From assembly GCA_934661135.1 (NCBI GenBank), contig CAKUJA010000129.1, forward strand, positions 1 through 5,159: 5,159 nt of DNA. Reading direction: 5' to 3'. The position numbers and the translations under genes were made by a program. Position 1 is the stretch's first letter, and the number at the start of each line of letters is the position of its first letter. Below are positions 1 to 5,159 of this stretch, piece after piece. The DNA is from an uncultured Oscillospiraceae bacterium. Lineage in GTDB: Bacteria; Bacillota; Clostridia; Oscillospirales; Oscillospiraceae. The notes under the pieces were generated by a model. That model worked only from the letters and a program-made list of their open reading frames with translations, searched no databases and was not told the DNA's origin.

Positions 1-180
1 ATTCTTTTCTTTCTCTGCCAGAAAGAAAAGAACGGTTTCAACCTGCCAAGAAAAGAAAGAGGGCACAGTGCCAACCGCAGTCCTGAATTTGACTCAAAAG
101 ATTTCGGCCTTCCTCTGTCCGTTGCGCCAGTCCCTACCTCCCGAAAGGTCTCTGCGCTCTGCGCATCGCCTTTCGGAGTC
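1..180 (+). repeat. Dispersed intergenic repeat, left copy
   Basis: Bases 1-122 match 4676-4797 in the same orientation at 119 of 122 positions; the differences are at 78, 79 and 108. A weaker match continues to about 180. The copy opens with a perfect 13-bp inverted repeat (2-14 with 20-32, loop CTGCC). It later holds a second hairpin, CCGAAAGG (141-148) with CCTTTCGG (169-176), enclosing a small inner stem TGCGC/GCGCA at 153-165 with loop TCT. The copy is cut by the window edge, so its left end is unknown. No transposase or coding signal accompanies it. It is probably a dispersed, non-autonomous palindromic repeat; that class is inferred from the structure. Confidence 0.85.
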
Positions 181-218
181 ATCATCCTACACTTCCGACA
201 TTCCATACGCCGCGGAAT

Positions 219-239
219 CCAAGGGCGAAGCGCCCTTGG
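219..239. repeat. Short perfect hairpin, CCAAGGGCG module
   Basis: A perfect 9-bp stem, CCAAGGGCG (219-227) with CGCCCTTGG (231-239), closes a three-base loop AAG. It has no T-tract on either side, so it is not a classical terminator. It is one of a row of hairpins filling the space downstream of serS and looks like a modular intergenic palindrome. Confidence 0.7.
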
Positions 240-248
240 TCGCTAGAA

Positions 249-293
249 GGGGTGTGGGGAAACCATTCGAAAGGTTTCCCCACGCCCTCTTTT
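249..293 (+). terminator. Strong hairpin with short T-tract, candidate terminator
   Basis: A stem of up to 16 bp (249-264 with 273-288, including two G-T pairs; the 11-bp core 254-264/273-283 is perfect) encloses an 8-base loop. On the plus strand it is followed by CTCTTTTCC, a short U-rich tail. This could end plus-strand transcription entering from the left. On the minus strand, the direction of serS, the tail is poor. It may instead be another member of the palindromic repeat series here. Confidence 0.35.
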
Positions 294-304
294 CCTTTGG
301 CGGC

Positions 305-349
305 TCGACACCGTTTCCTTTTCTGAAGGAGAAAAGGAAATGGGGTCGA
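305..349 (-). terminator. Long hairpin downstream of serS, possible operon end
   Basis: A perfect 11-bp stem, TTTCCTTTTCT (314-324) with AGAAAAGGAAA (330-340), is extended outward by 305-313 pairing with 341-349, with one mismatch and one G-T pair. It is the first strong hairpin after the serS stop, about 59 bases downstream on the minus strand, so it is the best candidate for the operon's 3' end. No T-tract follows on the minus strand, so it may instead protect the transcript end or be a repeat module. No better terminator is visible between here and serS. Confidence 0.35.
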
Positions 350-407
350 AATCTTCCTTTCTCCGAATAGAGGCGAAAAGAATGGGAGTGGAAAAGATCC
401 GCCTGCG

Positions 408-1736
408 TTATTTATGCTTGGGAATCAAAACTGTTTTGCCGCCCATATACGGCTGCAAGCACTTCGGAATCGTCACACTGCCGTCTGCCTGCAAATGGTT
501 CTCGAGGAACGCAATCAGCATCCGCGGGGGCGCCACGCAGGTGTTGTTCAGCGTGTGTGCGAGATAGGTCTTGCCGTCCTCGCCCTTGACGCGAATGCCA
601 AGGCGTCGCGCCTGCGCATCGCCGAGGTTCGAGCAGGAGCAGACCTCAAAATACTTCTGCTGCCGGGGCGACCACGCCTCAATATCGCAGCTCTTAACCT
701 TCAAGTCGGCCAGATCGCCGGAGCAGCACTCGAGCTGCCGCACCGGAATCTCCATGTTGCGGAACAGCTCCACCGAGTTGCGCCACAGCTTGTTGTACCA
801 GTCCATCGACTCCTCCGGCTTGCAGACGACGATCATCTCCTGCTTTTCAAACTGGTGGATGCGGTAGACGCCGCGCTCCTCCAGACCATGGCTGCCGACC
901 TCCTTGCGGAAGCACGGCGAGTAGCTCGTCAGCGTCAGCGGGAGCTGACTCTCCGGCAAGATCTGGTCGATAAAGCGGCCGATCATCGTGTGCTCCGATG
1001 TGCCGATCAGGTACAGATCCTCGCCCTCGATCTTATACATCATGGCTTCCATCTCCGGGAAGCTCATCACGCCCTTGACCACGTTGCCGTGCATCATAAA
1101 CGGCGGGATGACGTAGGTGAAGCCTTTTTCGTCAATCATAAAGTCGCGCGCATAGGCCAATACCGCCTCGTGCAGCCGCGCAATGTCGCCAAGCAGATAG
1201 TAGAATCCCATCCCGGCCACGCGGCCTGCGGCCTCCTTATCAATCCCGTCGAACGTCGCCATGATGTCGACATGGTGCGGAATCTCAAAATCGGGCACAA
1301 CCGGCTCGCCAAACCGCTCCACTTCCACATTGCAGCTATCGTCCGGGCCAATCGGCACGCTTGGGTCAATGATATTCGGGATCACATACATGATCTCCTG
1401 CAATTTGGCTGCGGCGTCTGTCTGCGCGGCGTCGAGCTGCGCACGGCGCTCGTCGTCCGCCTTCACGGCTGCGTTGTTCGCGTCGATCTGCGCCTGAATT
1501 TCAGCTTTTTTCGCCTCGTCCTCACACTTTTTCAGCTGGCCAAACAGCGGGCCGTTGGCCTTGGAGAGCTTGTTGCGCGCCGCCTTGAGCTGTTCCGACT
1601 CCATCTGTGCCTTGCGCTTTTCCGCGTCGAGCCGGATGGCCTCGTCGACCAGTGGCAGCTTTTCGTCCTGAAATTTCTTCCGGATATTTTCCTTGACTGC
1701 CTCCGGGTTTTCTCTCAAAAATTTAATGTCGATCAT
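408..1736 (-). CDS. serS: Seryl-tRNA synthetase (clostridial type)
   Basis: Class II cytoplasmic aminoacyl-tRNA synthetase of 442 residues that activates serine and charges tRNA-Ser (and tRNA-Sec where present). Residues 1-26 and a charged helical arm at about 28-112 form the N-terminal coiled coil that grips the tRNA long arm. The catalytic domain follows: motif 1 region about 171-212, the serine-binding TSEH at 246-249, motif 2 FRKE...RGVYRIHQFEK at 276-298, and motif 3 VAPPRMLIAFLEN at 401-413. The last two depart from the E. coli style (TAEV; GLAVGRTLVAVMEN) and recall clostridial and archaeal members. The ATG at 1736 is chosen because the protein then opens MIDIKFLREN, the normal SerRS start, with GAGGG six bases upstream; a 27-residue upstream extension is open but would overlap the preceding gene. 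It is last in the parA-parB operon, 13 bases after its neighbour. It is intact, and the family assignment is very secure. Confidence 0.97.
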   Translation of the reverse strand: MIDIKFLRENPEAVKENIRKKFQDEKLPLVDEAIRLDAEKRKAQMESEQLKAARNKLSKANGPLFGQLKKCEDEAKKAEIQAQIDANNAAVKADDERRAQLDAAQTDAAAKLQEIMYVIPNIIDPSVPIGPDDSCNVEVERFGEPVVPDFEIPHHVDIMATFDGIDKEAAGRVAGMGFYYLLGDIARLHEAVLAYARDFMIDEKGFTYVIPPFMMHGNVVKGVMSFPEMEAMMYKIEGEDLYLIGTSEHTMIGRFIDQILPESQLPLTLTSYSPCFRKEVGSHGLEERGVYRIHQFEKQEMIVVCKPEESMDWYNKLWRNSVELFRNMEIPVRQLECCSGDLADLKVKSCDIEAWSPRQQKYFEVCSCSNLGDAQARRLGIRVKGEDGKTYLAHTLNNTCVAPPRMLIAFLENHLQADGSVTIPKCLQPYMGGKTVLIPKHK

Positions 1737-1742
1737 GTGTGT

Positions 1743-1750
1743 CCCTCTTT
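1743..1750 (-). promoter_or_regulatory. serS ribosome binding site
   Basis: On the minus strand this reads AAAGAGGG, six bases before the ATG at 1736. It sits at the 3' end of the preceding gene, whose stop codon is at 1750-1752, which suggests translational coupling. It supports the shorter serS start over the ATG at 1817. Confidence 0.8.
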
Positions 1751-2310
1751 TACTCCGCCAGTAATTTTTCGTAGTCCGCGCGCGCTTCCGTGCCGAGATA
1801 GCTCTCCAGCTCCTCAAGCGTATCCATCGCCTTGGAGAACGTCACGTTGCCCTCATGCGTCGTGCAATTCTTGGCCACGATCAGCGACTCATAGGCTTCC
1901 TTTGTGCGCGCCAATTCCAGTTCCAGCTTCAGCTTTTCCTGGTTTTCTTCCTTTTCGTCGTCCCGCTTCGTCTGCTCCAGTTCCTCCTGAAGCTCCTCAA
2001 CCTGCGTCTGAAGCGCCGTGTTTTCCTTCGTAAGCGTCTGCTTCTCGTCCTGCAAATCGCGGTTCTGCGCCTGAAGCTGCTCCACGTTGCTCAGCGCGCT
2101 GGAGCTTGTCTGCGTCAGCTCCGAGATCGTCGCCTTGGAGGAGTGCGCCTGCAAAATCAGCGACAGCAGCACCAGCAAAAACGCCACCGCAAACAGCACC
2201 GCCATATACCGCAGCAGCGCCGTTTTCCGTGCCTCGCTGAGCGGCGCAGCCTGCTTTTCCGGCTGTACCGGCTGCTGCGTCTCCTGCTGCGCGTCCTTTT
2301 TCTCGTCCAT
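1750..2310 (-). CDS. Single-pass membrane coiled-coil protein, unknown function
   Basis: A 186-residue protein I do not recognise as a named family. Residues 1-33 are hydrophilic and Gln/Lys/Glu-rich. Residues 35-54 form one strongly hydrophobic helix (MAVLF...LLSLILQ). About 61-140 is a long charged coiled coil rich in Glu, Gln and Lys with Leu/Val spacing, and 140-186 looks like two further helices. R28, K29 and R34 before the membrane helix suggest, by the positive-inside rule, N-terminus in and coiled coil outside, a layout like the divisome proteins FtsL and DivIC though longer. The ATG at 2310 has GGGAG eight bases upstream, inside the end of parB, and starts five bases after the parB stop; serS follows 13 bases later. 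In many Clostridia this slot holds a DUF4446 membrane protein (from memory). I see no DUF4446-like C-terminus, so this may be a replacement or a very divergent relative. The reading frame is secure; the role is unknown. Confidence 0.88.
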   Translation of the reverse strand: MDEKKDAQQETQQPVQPEKQAAPLSEARKTALLRYMAVLFAVAFLLVLLSLILQAHSSKATISELTQTSSSALSNVEQLQAQNRDLQDEKQTLTKENTALQTQVEELQEELEQTKRDDEKEENQEKLKLELELARTKEAYESLIVAKNCTTHEGNVTFSKAMDTLEELESYLGTEARADYEKLLAE

Positions 2311-2315
2311 ATCTG

Positions 2316-3191
2316 TTACTCCCTTCCGGGCAGCGCTTGCAGCACCTCATAGAGCCGCTGCAAATCGTCCTGTCCGTAGTATTCCAGTTCAATCCGGCCT
2401 TTCCGCTTTCCGTCCACAATCCGAACGCCGCGCCCGAGCGTCTTTTTCAGTTCCCGCTCGCACTCGCTCAGATAGTCCACCTCAAGCGGCGCTTCCGGCT
2501 CTGCTTCTCGAAGCGGCTTGCTCATCTTCTTGCACAGCGCCTCGGTCTGCCGCACGCTCAGCGACAGATTTTGCACCTTCTGCGCCACCGCAAGCTGCTC
2601 GCTCTCCGTTTTCAGCACCAGCAGCGCCCGCGCGTGCCCGGCAGAAATTTTCCCATCCCGCAGCAGCTCCAATACCGGCTCGCTCAAGCTCAGCAGCCGC
2701 AGCGCGTTGGCCACCGCCGGGCGCGACTTGCTCACGCGCTCGGCAATCTGCTCCTGCGTCATGCCGTACTGCGTCAAAAGCTGCTGGTACCCCTGCGCTT
2801 CTTCAATCGGGTTGAGGTCTGCGCGCTGAAGATTTTCGATCAGCGCCAGCTCCATCGCCTTTTTGTCGTCAGCCTCGATCACCACAACCGGCACTTGGGA
2901 AAGTCCCGCCAGCCGCGCTGCGCGCCAGCGCCGTTCTCCGGCGATGATCTGGTAATACCCGCTCGGCAGCAGCCGCACCGTAAGCGGCTGAATAATCCCA
3001 TGGATGCGGATCGACTCCGCCAGCGTGTCCAGCTCCTCCGGTGCAAACGACTTGCGCGGCTGGAGCGGATTCGGTTCAATTTTTTGCAGCGGGAGCGTGC
3101 TGACCGCGCCTTCTGCCGCACTCTCCGCGCGGAACGTCTCCTCGCCGAGCAGCGCGCCAAGTCCCTTGCCGAGACCCTTTTGCTTCGCCAT
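2316..3191 (-). CDS. parB: Chromosome-partitioning protein ParB (Spo0J)
   Basis: A CTP-dependent DNA clamp of 291 residues that loads at parS, spreads on nearby DNA, recruits SMC and stimulates ParA ATPase. The N-terminal tail GLGKGLGALLGE (6-17) is the ParA-activating peptide seen in Spo0J. The ParB/Srx CTP-binding region follows, with NPLQPRK (41-47), GIIQPLTV (65-72), GERRWRAAR (85-93) and ENLQRADLNPIEEA (119-132). A helix-turn-helix for parS recognition lies at about 144-167 (MTQEQIAERVSKSRPAVANA), and a C-terminal dimerisation region runs from about 230 to 291. The ATG at 3191 has AAAGGAG seven bases upstream and gives the canonical MAKQKGLGKGLG start; the in-frame ATG at 3260 lies inside parA and is not supported. 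It follows parA by 19 bases. Length matches the family (about 280-300). No parS-like 16-mer was found in the window. Confidence 0.97.
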   Translation of the reverse strand: MAKQKGLGKGLGALLGEETFRAESAAEGAVSTLPLQKIEPNPLQPRKSFAPEELDTLAESIRIHGIIQPLTVRLLPSGYYQIIAGERRWRAARLAGLSQVPVVVIEADDKKAMELALIENLQRADLNPIEEAQGYQQLLTQYGMTQEQIAERVSKSRPAVANALRLLSLSEPVLELLRDGKISAGHARALLVLKTESEQLAVAQKVQNLSLSVRQTEALCKKMSKPLREAEPEAPLEVDYLSECERELKKTLGRGVRIVDGKRKGRIELEYYGQDDLQRLYEVLQALPGRE

Positions 3192-3210
3192 ATGCAAACT
3201 CCTTTCGCCG

Positions 3211-3966
<756 letters not shown>

Positions 3967-3973
3967 GCCCACA

Positions 3974-3980
3974 CCTTCTT
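3974..3980 (-). promoter_or_regulatory. parA ribosome binding site
   Basis: The minus strand reads AAGAAGG, seven bases before the GTG at 3966. A second in-frame GTG at 3972 is only one base from it and is too close to be used. This site fixes the non-ATG start of parA. Confidence 0.75.
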
Positions 3981-4014
3981 TCCAGTACGCACAAAAATCC
4001 ACATTAGTTTTTAT

Positions 4015-4043
4015 ATTATACGGCCTTACCCAGAGAAATGCAA
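4015..4043 (-). promoter_or_regulatory. Sigma-A-type promoter of the parA-parB-serS operon
   Basis: On the minus strand the -35 box TTGCAT (4038-4043) and a perfect -10 box TATAAT (4015-4020) are separated by 17 bases (4021-4037). Transcription should start near 4008, giving a leader of about 42 bases before the parA GTG. The flanking DNA is locally A+T-rich, unlike the coding DNA. A 10-bp palindrome, CATGATCATG (4056-4065), lies just upstream of the -35 box and could be an operator, but nothing else supports this. No other promoter of similar quality was seen inside the operon. Confidence 0.8.
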
Positions 4044-4073
4044 TAGAAAAAGCCGCATGATCATGATGCAGGA

Positions 4074-4102
4074 AGCAGGAGAAAGCACCGCTTTCTCCTG
4101 CT
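4074..4102 (+). repeat. 29-base palindrome, copy 1
   Basis: A perfect 13-bp stem, AGCAGGAGAAAGC (4074-4086) with GCTTTCTCCTGCT (4090-4102), has loop ACC. The reverse complement of 4266-4294 matches it at 28 of 29 bases, so the two copies are inverted. It stands 31 bases upstream of the parA -35 box and could insulate that promoter. No T-tract follows on either strand. Confidence 0.9.
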
Positions 4103-4265
4103 GAGACTATCAAAAAACGATGAAATGCAATTTCGCGGCAGAGCCGCAGGGAAAGAGTGAAGGGGGCAAAGAGCCCCCTTCGCGTTCAATCAAGCAGTTT
4201 TTCAAACTTGATCAGTTTGAAAAACTGGACGGGCAGCGGGGCGAAAAGACTTTTTCGACACGCTG
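4103..4265. repeat. Hairpin-packed spacer between inverted palindromes
   Basis: Four further inverted repeats lie in this 163-base stretch. They are GCGGC/GCCGC (4135-4147); an 11-bp stem 4157-4167 with 4173-4183 around the core AAGGGGGC/GCCCCCTT; a perfect 14-bp stem 4195-4208 with 4214-4227, loop TGATC; and CGAAAA/TTTTCG (4242-4257). Together with the flanking palindromes, nearly all the space between parA and the 73-residue gene is foldable. I see no gene here; short open frames on the plus strand simply translate the repeats. Confidence 0.75.
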
Positions 4266-4294
4266 CGCAGGAGAAAGCGGTGCTTTCTCCTGCT
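4266..4294 (-). repeat. 29-base palindrome, copy 2 (inverted)
   Basis: A 12-bp stem, GCAGGAGAAAGC (4267-4278) with GCTTTCTCCTGC (4282-4293), has loop GGT, the complement of the loop in copy 1. It is thus the same element in the opposite orientation, 221 bases end to end with copy 1. It starts 19 bases past the stop of the 73-residue gene on the minus strand and might act as its transcript end, but no T-tract follows. Confidence 0.9.
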
Positions 4295-4312
4295 CTTGTC
4301 CCGATTCCGCTC

Positions 4313-4534
4313 TTACTCCGTAAACGTATACCGCACTATTGTGCCCTTGCCGTCGCCGGTCGTAATCACAACGTCGCCGGATGCATTCTTGCCGGAATCC
4401 AGAATCGGCCAGCGCCCCTCCGCGCGGACATACGCCTCCGGACTTTCTGCCGTAATCTCCTTAAATTCCTTCTTGCTGTGCGCCTCTCCGCCGCAGGGAT
4501 TCACGGTCTCGATCAAAACTTCATATTCGTTCAT
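4313..4534 (-). CDS. Small conserved-looking protein, unknown function
   Basis: A 73-residue acidic, soluble protein that I cannot assign to a named family. It has no signal peptide, membrane helix or metal-binding cysteine cluster (one Cys, C14). It opens MNEYEVLIETVNPCGG, has a central SPEAYVRAEGRWPI segment (31-44) and ends with the glycine-rich DVVITTGDGKGTIVRYTFTE (54-73), suggesting a small beta-rich fold. The ATG at 4534 has AAAGGAA seven bases upstream. The frame stays open to 4741, but that extension runs through the promoter region and the dispersed repeat, so it is rejected. It is separated from parA by the hairpin block and is probably its own transcript. Its compositional order and good ribosome site argue for a real gene; function is unknown. 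Confidence 0.75.
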   Translation of the reverse strand: MNEYEVLIETVNPCGGEAHSKKEFKEITAESPEAYVRAEGRWPILDSGKNASGDVVITTGDGKGTIVRYTFTE

Positions 4535-4571
4535 AAGCCTGTTCCTTTCTGTGTTTAATCTTATTTTGTAT

Positions 4572-4601
4572 AGTTTACCACAGAACCTCCTCGCCATGCA
4601 A
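4572..4601 (-). promoter_or_regulatory. Weak candidate promoter of the 73-residue gene
   Basis: On the minus strand TTGCAT (4596-4601) is followed after 18 bases by TAAACT (4572-4577), preceded by TGG as in extended -10 promoters. The -35 box is the same hexamer as at the parA promoter. An overlapping alternative -10, TATACA, lies slightly downstream. The match is modest and the exact boxes are uncertain. Confidence 0.35.
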
Positions 4602-4638
4602 ATGGGCAAATTCCACAATTTGAATTTGTCTTGCCCAT
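4602..4638. repeat. Inverted repeat upstream of the 73-residue gene
   Basis: ATGGGCAA (4602-4609) is the exact reverse complement of TTGCCCAT (4631-4638). Inside them AAATTC (4608-4613) and GAATTT (4622-4627) form an alternative inner pairing. It abuts the candidate -35 box, so it could be an operator or the end of an upstream transcript. The evidence is structure only. Confidence 0.45.
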
Positions 4639-4675
4639 CCTCCGTCCCCCAAAAGGAAACGCATTTTTTGAACCC

Positions 4676-4854
4676 ATTCTTTTCTTTCTCTGCCAGAAAG
4701 AAAAGAACGGTTTCAACCTGCCAAGAAAAGAAAGAGGGCACAGTGCCAACCGTTGTCCTGAATTTGACTCAAAAGATTTCGGACTTCCTCTGTCCGTCCC
4801 ATCCATCCCTACTATCCGAAAGAGCGTCTCGCTCTGCTCGCGCCTTTCGGAGAC
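4676..4854 (+). repeat. Dispersed intergenic repeat, right copy
   Basis: Bases 4676-4797 repeat 1-122 with three substitutions, and the weaker part runs to about 4854. The leading 13-bp inverted repeat (4677-4689 with 4695-4707) is unchanged. The second hairpin keeps its outer stem, CCGAAAG (4816-4822) with CTTTCGG (4844-4850). Its inner stem differs in sequence from the left copy yet still pairs (AGCG/CGCT at 4823-4833, loop TCT). No gene is seen in 4535-5159 apart from open frames that translate the repeats. Confidence 0.88.
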
Positions 4855-4883
4855 ACCTGCAATGCTCCCACCACGCCTTTTTT

Positions 4884-5007
4884 GTAGGGGCGGACGACTC
4901 TGTCCGCCCAAATCCCCGCCGCAGCGGATTGCCTTCCCCTCCGGGGAAGGTGTCTGCGAAGCAGACGGATGAGGGACTGGGAGCAGTTCCAACGCATCGG
5001 TGCAACC
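4884..5007 (+). repeat. Tandem intergenic module, copy A
   Basis: This begins GTAGGGGCGGACGAC and ends TGCAACC. It contains three hairpins: GGGCGGAC/GTCCGCCC (4888-4909), CCTTCCCC/GGGGAAGG (4932-4950) and GTCTGC/GCAGAC (4952-4966, loop GAA). It aligns with copy B with a handful of substitutions and two small gaps totalling three bases. Such modules are, from memory, common between genes in gut Oscillospiraceae genomes. Confidence 0.85.
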
Positions 5008-5027
5008 GCATATCTTCCACCCCACCC

Positions 5028-5148
5028 GTAGGGGCGGACGACCCTGTCCGCCCGTCCCCGCCGCAGCGGATTGCCTTCCCCTCGGGGAAGGTGTCTGCGA
5101 AGCAGACGGATGAGGGTCAGGGAGCAGTTGCAGTACATCGTTGCAACC
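5028..5148 (+). repeat. Tandem intergenic module, copy B
   Basis: This repeats copy A 144 bases downstream. The stems are kept at 5032-5053, 5074-5091 and 5093-5107, while the loops vary (GACTCT to GACCCT, TCC to TC). Weak similarity continues to the window edge, so the repeat series may extend beyond it. Confidence 0.85.
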
Positions 5149-5159
5149 TCCGATCTCCC

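Noticed and set aside
414..2033. A 539-residue open frame on the plus strand opposite serS and the coiled-coil gene
   Set aside because: It is antisense to secure genes, is rich in Arg, Leu, His and Val as expected of a G+C-rich shadow frame, and shows no domain.
3995..4003. DnaA-box-like AAATCCACA in the parA leader
   Set aside because: It matches only 7 of 9 positions of TTATCCACA, stands alone, and has no origin-like cluster around it.
3967..4113. A 49-residue N-terminal extension of ParA from an ATG at 4113
   Set aside because: It runs through the 29-base palindrome and the TTGCAT/TATAAT promoter and has no resemblance to ParA; the GTG at 3966 has a well-spaced ribosome site and gives the standard N-terminus.
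4254..4260. Spo0A-box-like TTCGACA (TGTCGAA on the minus strand)
   Set aside because: It is a single seven-base match inside a repeat-derived hairpin region, far from a promoter, and expected by chance.
4561..5138. Minus-strand open frames of 83-154 residues through the right repeats
   Set aside because: They translate the palindromic modules, with related peptides appearing from each module copy, and lack a supported start; such frames are probably spurious.

Overview
The window looks like chromosomal DNA of a fairly G+C-rich Firmicute, most likely a gut-type member of the Clostridia (Oscillospiraceae/Ruminococcaceae range). This rests on the gene order parA-parB-(membrane coiled-coil gene)-serS, a clostridial form of seryl-tRNA synthetase, strong AGGAGG-type ribosome sites, and intergenic DNA packed with short palindromic repeats. 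The taxonomic placement is inference from protein and repeat style; no rRNA or other marker is present.

Layout. Positions 1-407 hold no convincing gene, only a chain of hairpins and one copy of a dispersed repeat. Positions 408-3966 are one compact minus-strand operon, read right to left: parA (soj), parB (spo0J), an unrecognised single-pass membrane coiled-coil protein, and serS. The gaps are 19, 5 and 13 bases, and each gene has its own Shine-Dalgarno site. A good sigma-A-type promoter (TTGCAT-N17-TATAAT) lies just upstream of parA and excludes the longer parA reading frame. Positions 3967-4312 hold that promoter and a hairpin-dense block bounded by two inverted copies of one 29-base palindrome, a REPIN-like arrangement. 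Positions 4313-4534 encode a separate 73-residue protein of unknown function on the minus strand, with a weak candidate promoter. Positions 4535-5159 are repeat DNA: a second copy of the repeat seen at position 1 (119 of 122 bases identical, same orientation) and then a tandem pair of a roughly 124-base module containing three hairpins.

How the genes work together. ParA and ParB are the chromosome-segregation ATPase and the CTP-dependent parS-binding clamp; in related bacteria they lie near the replication origin. SerS charges tRNA-Ser. The protein between parB and serS has the topology of a bitopic envelope protein (short positively charged N-terminus, one membrane span, long coiled coil) and is the least understood part of the operon. 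No parS site, tRNA, rRNA, CRISPR array, transposase or integrase was found. The operon itself is ordinary housekeeping; the unusual content is the repeat architecture around it and the membrane coiled-coil gene inside it.
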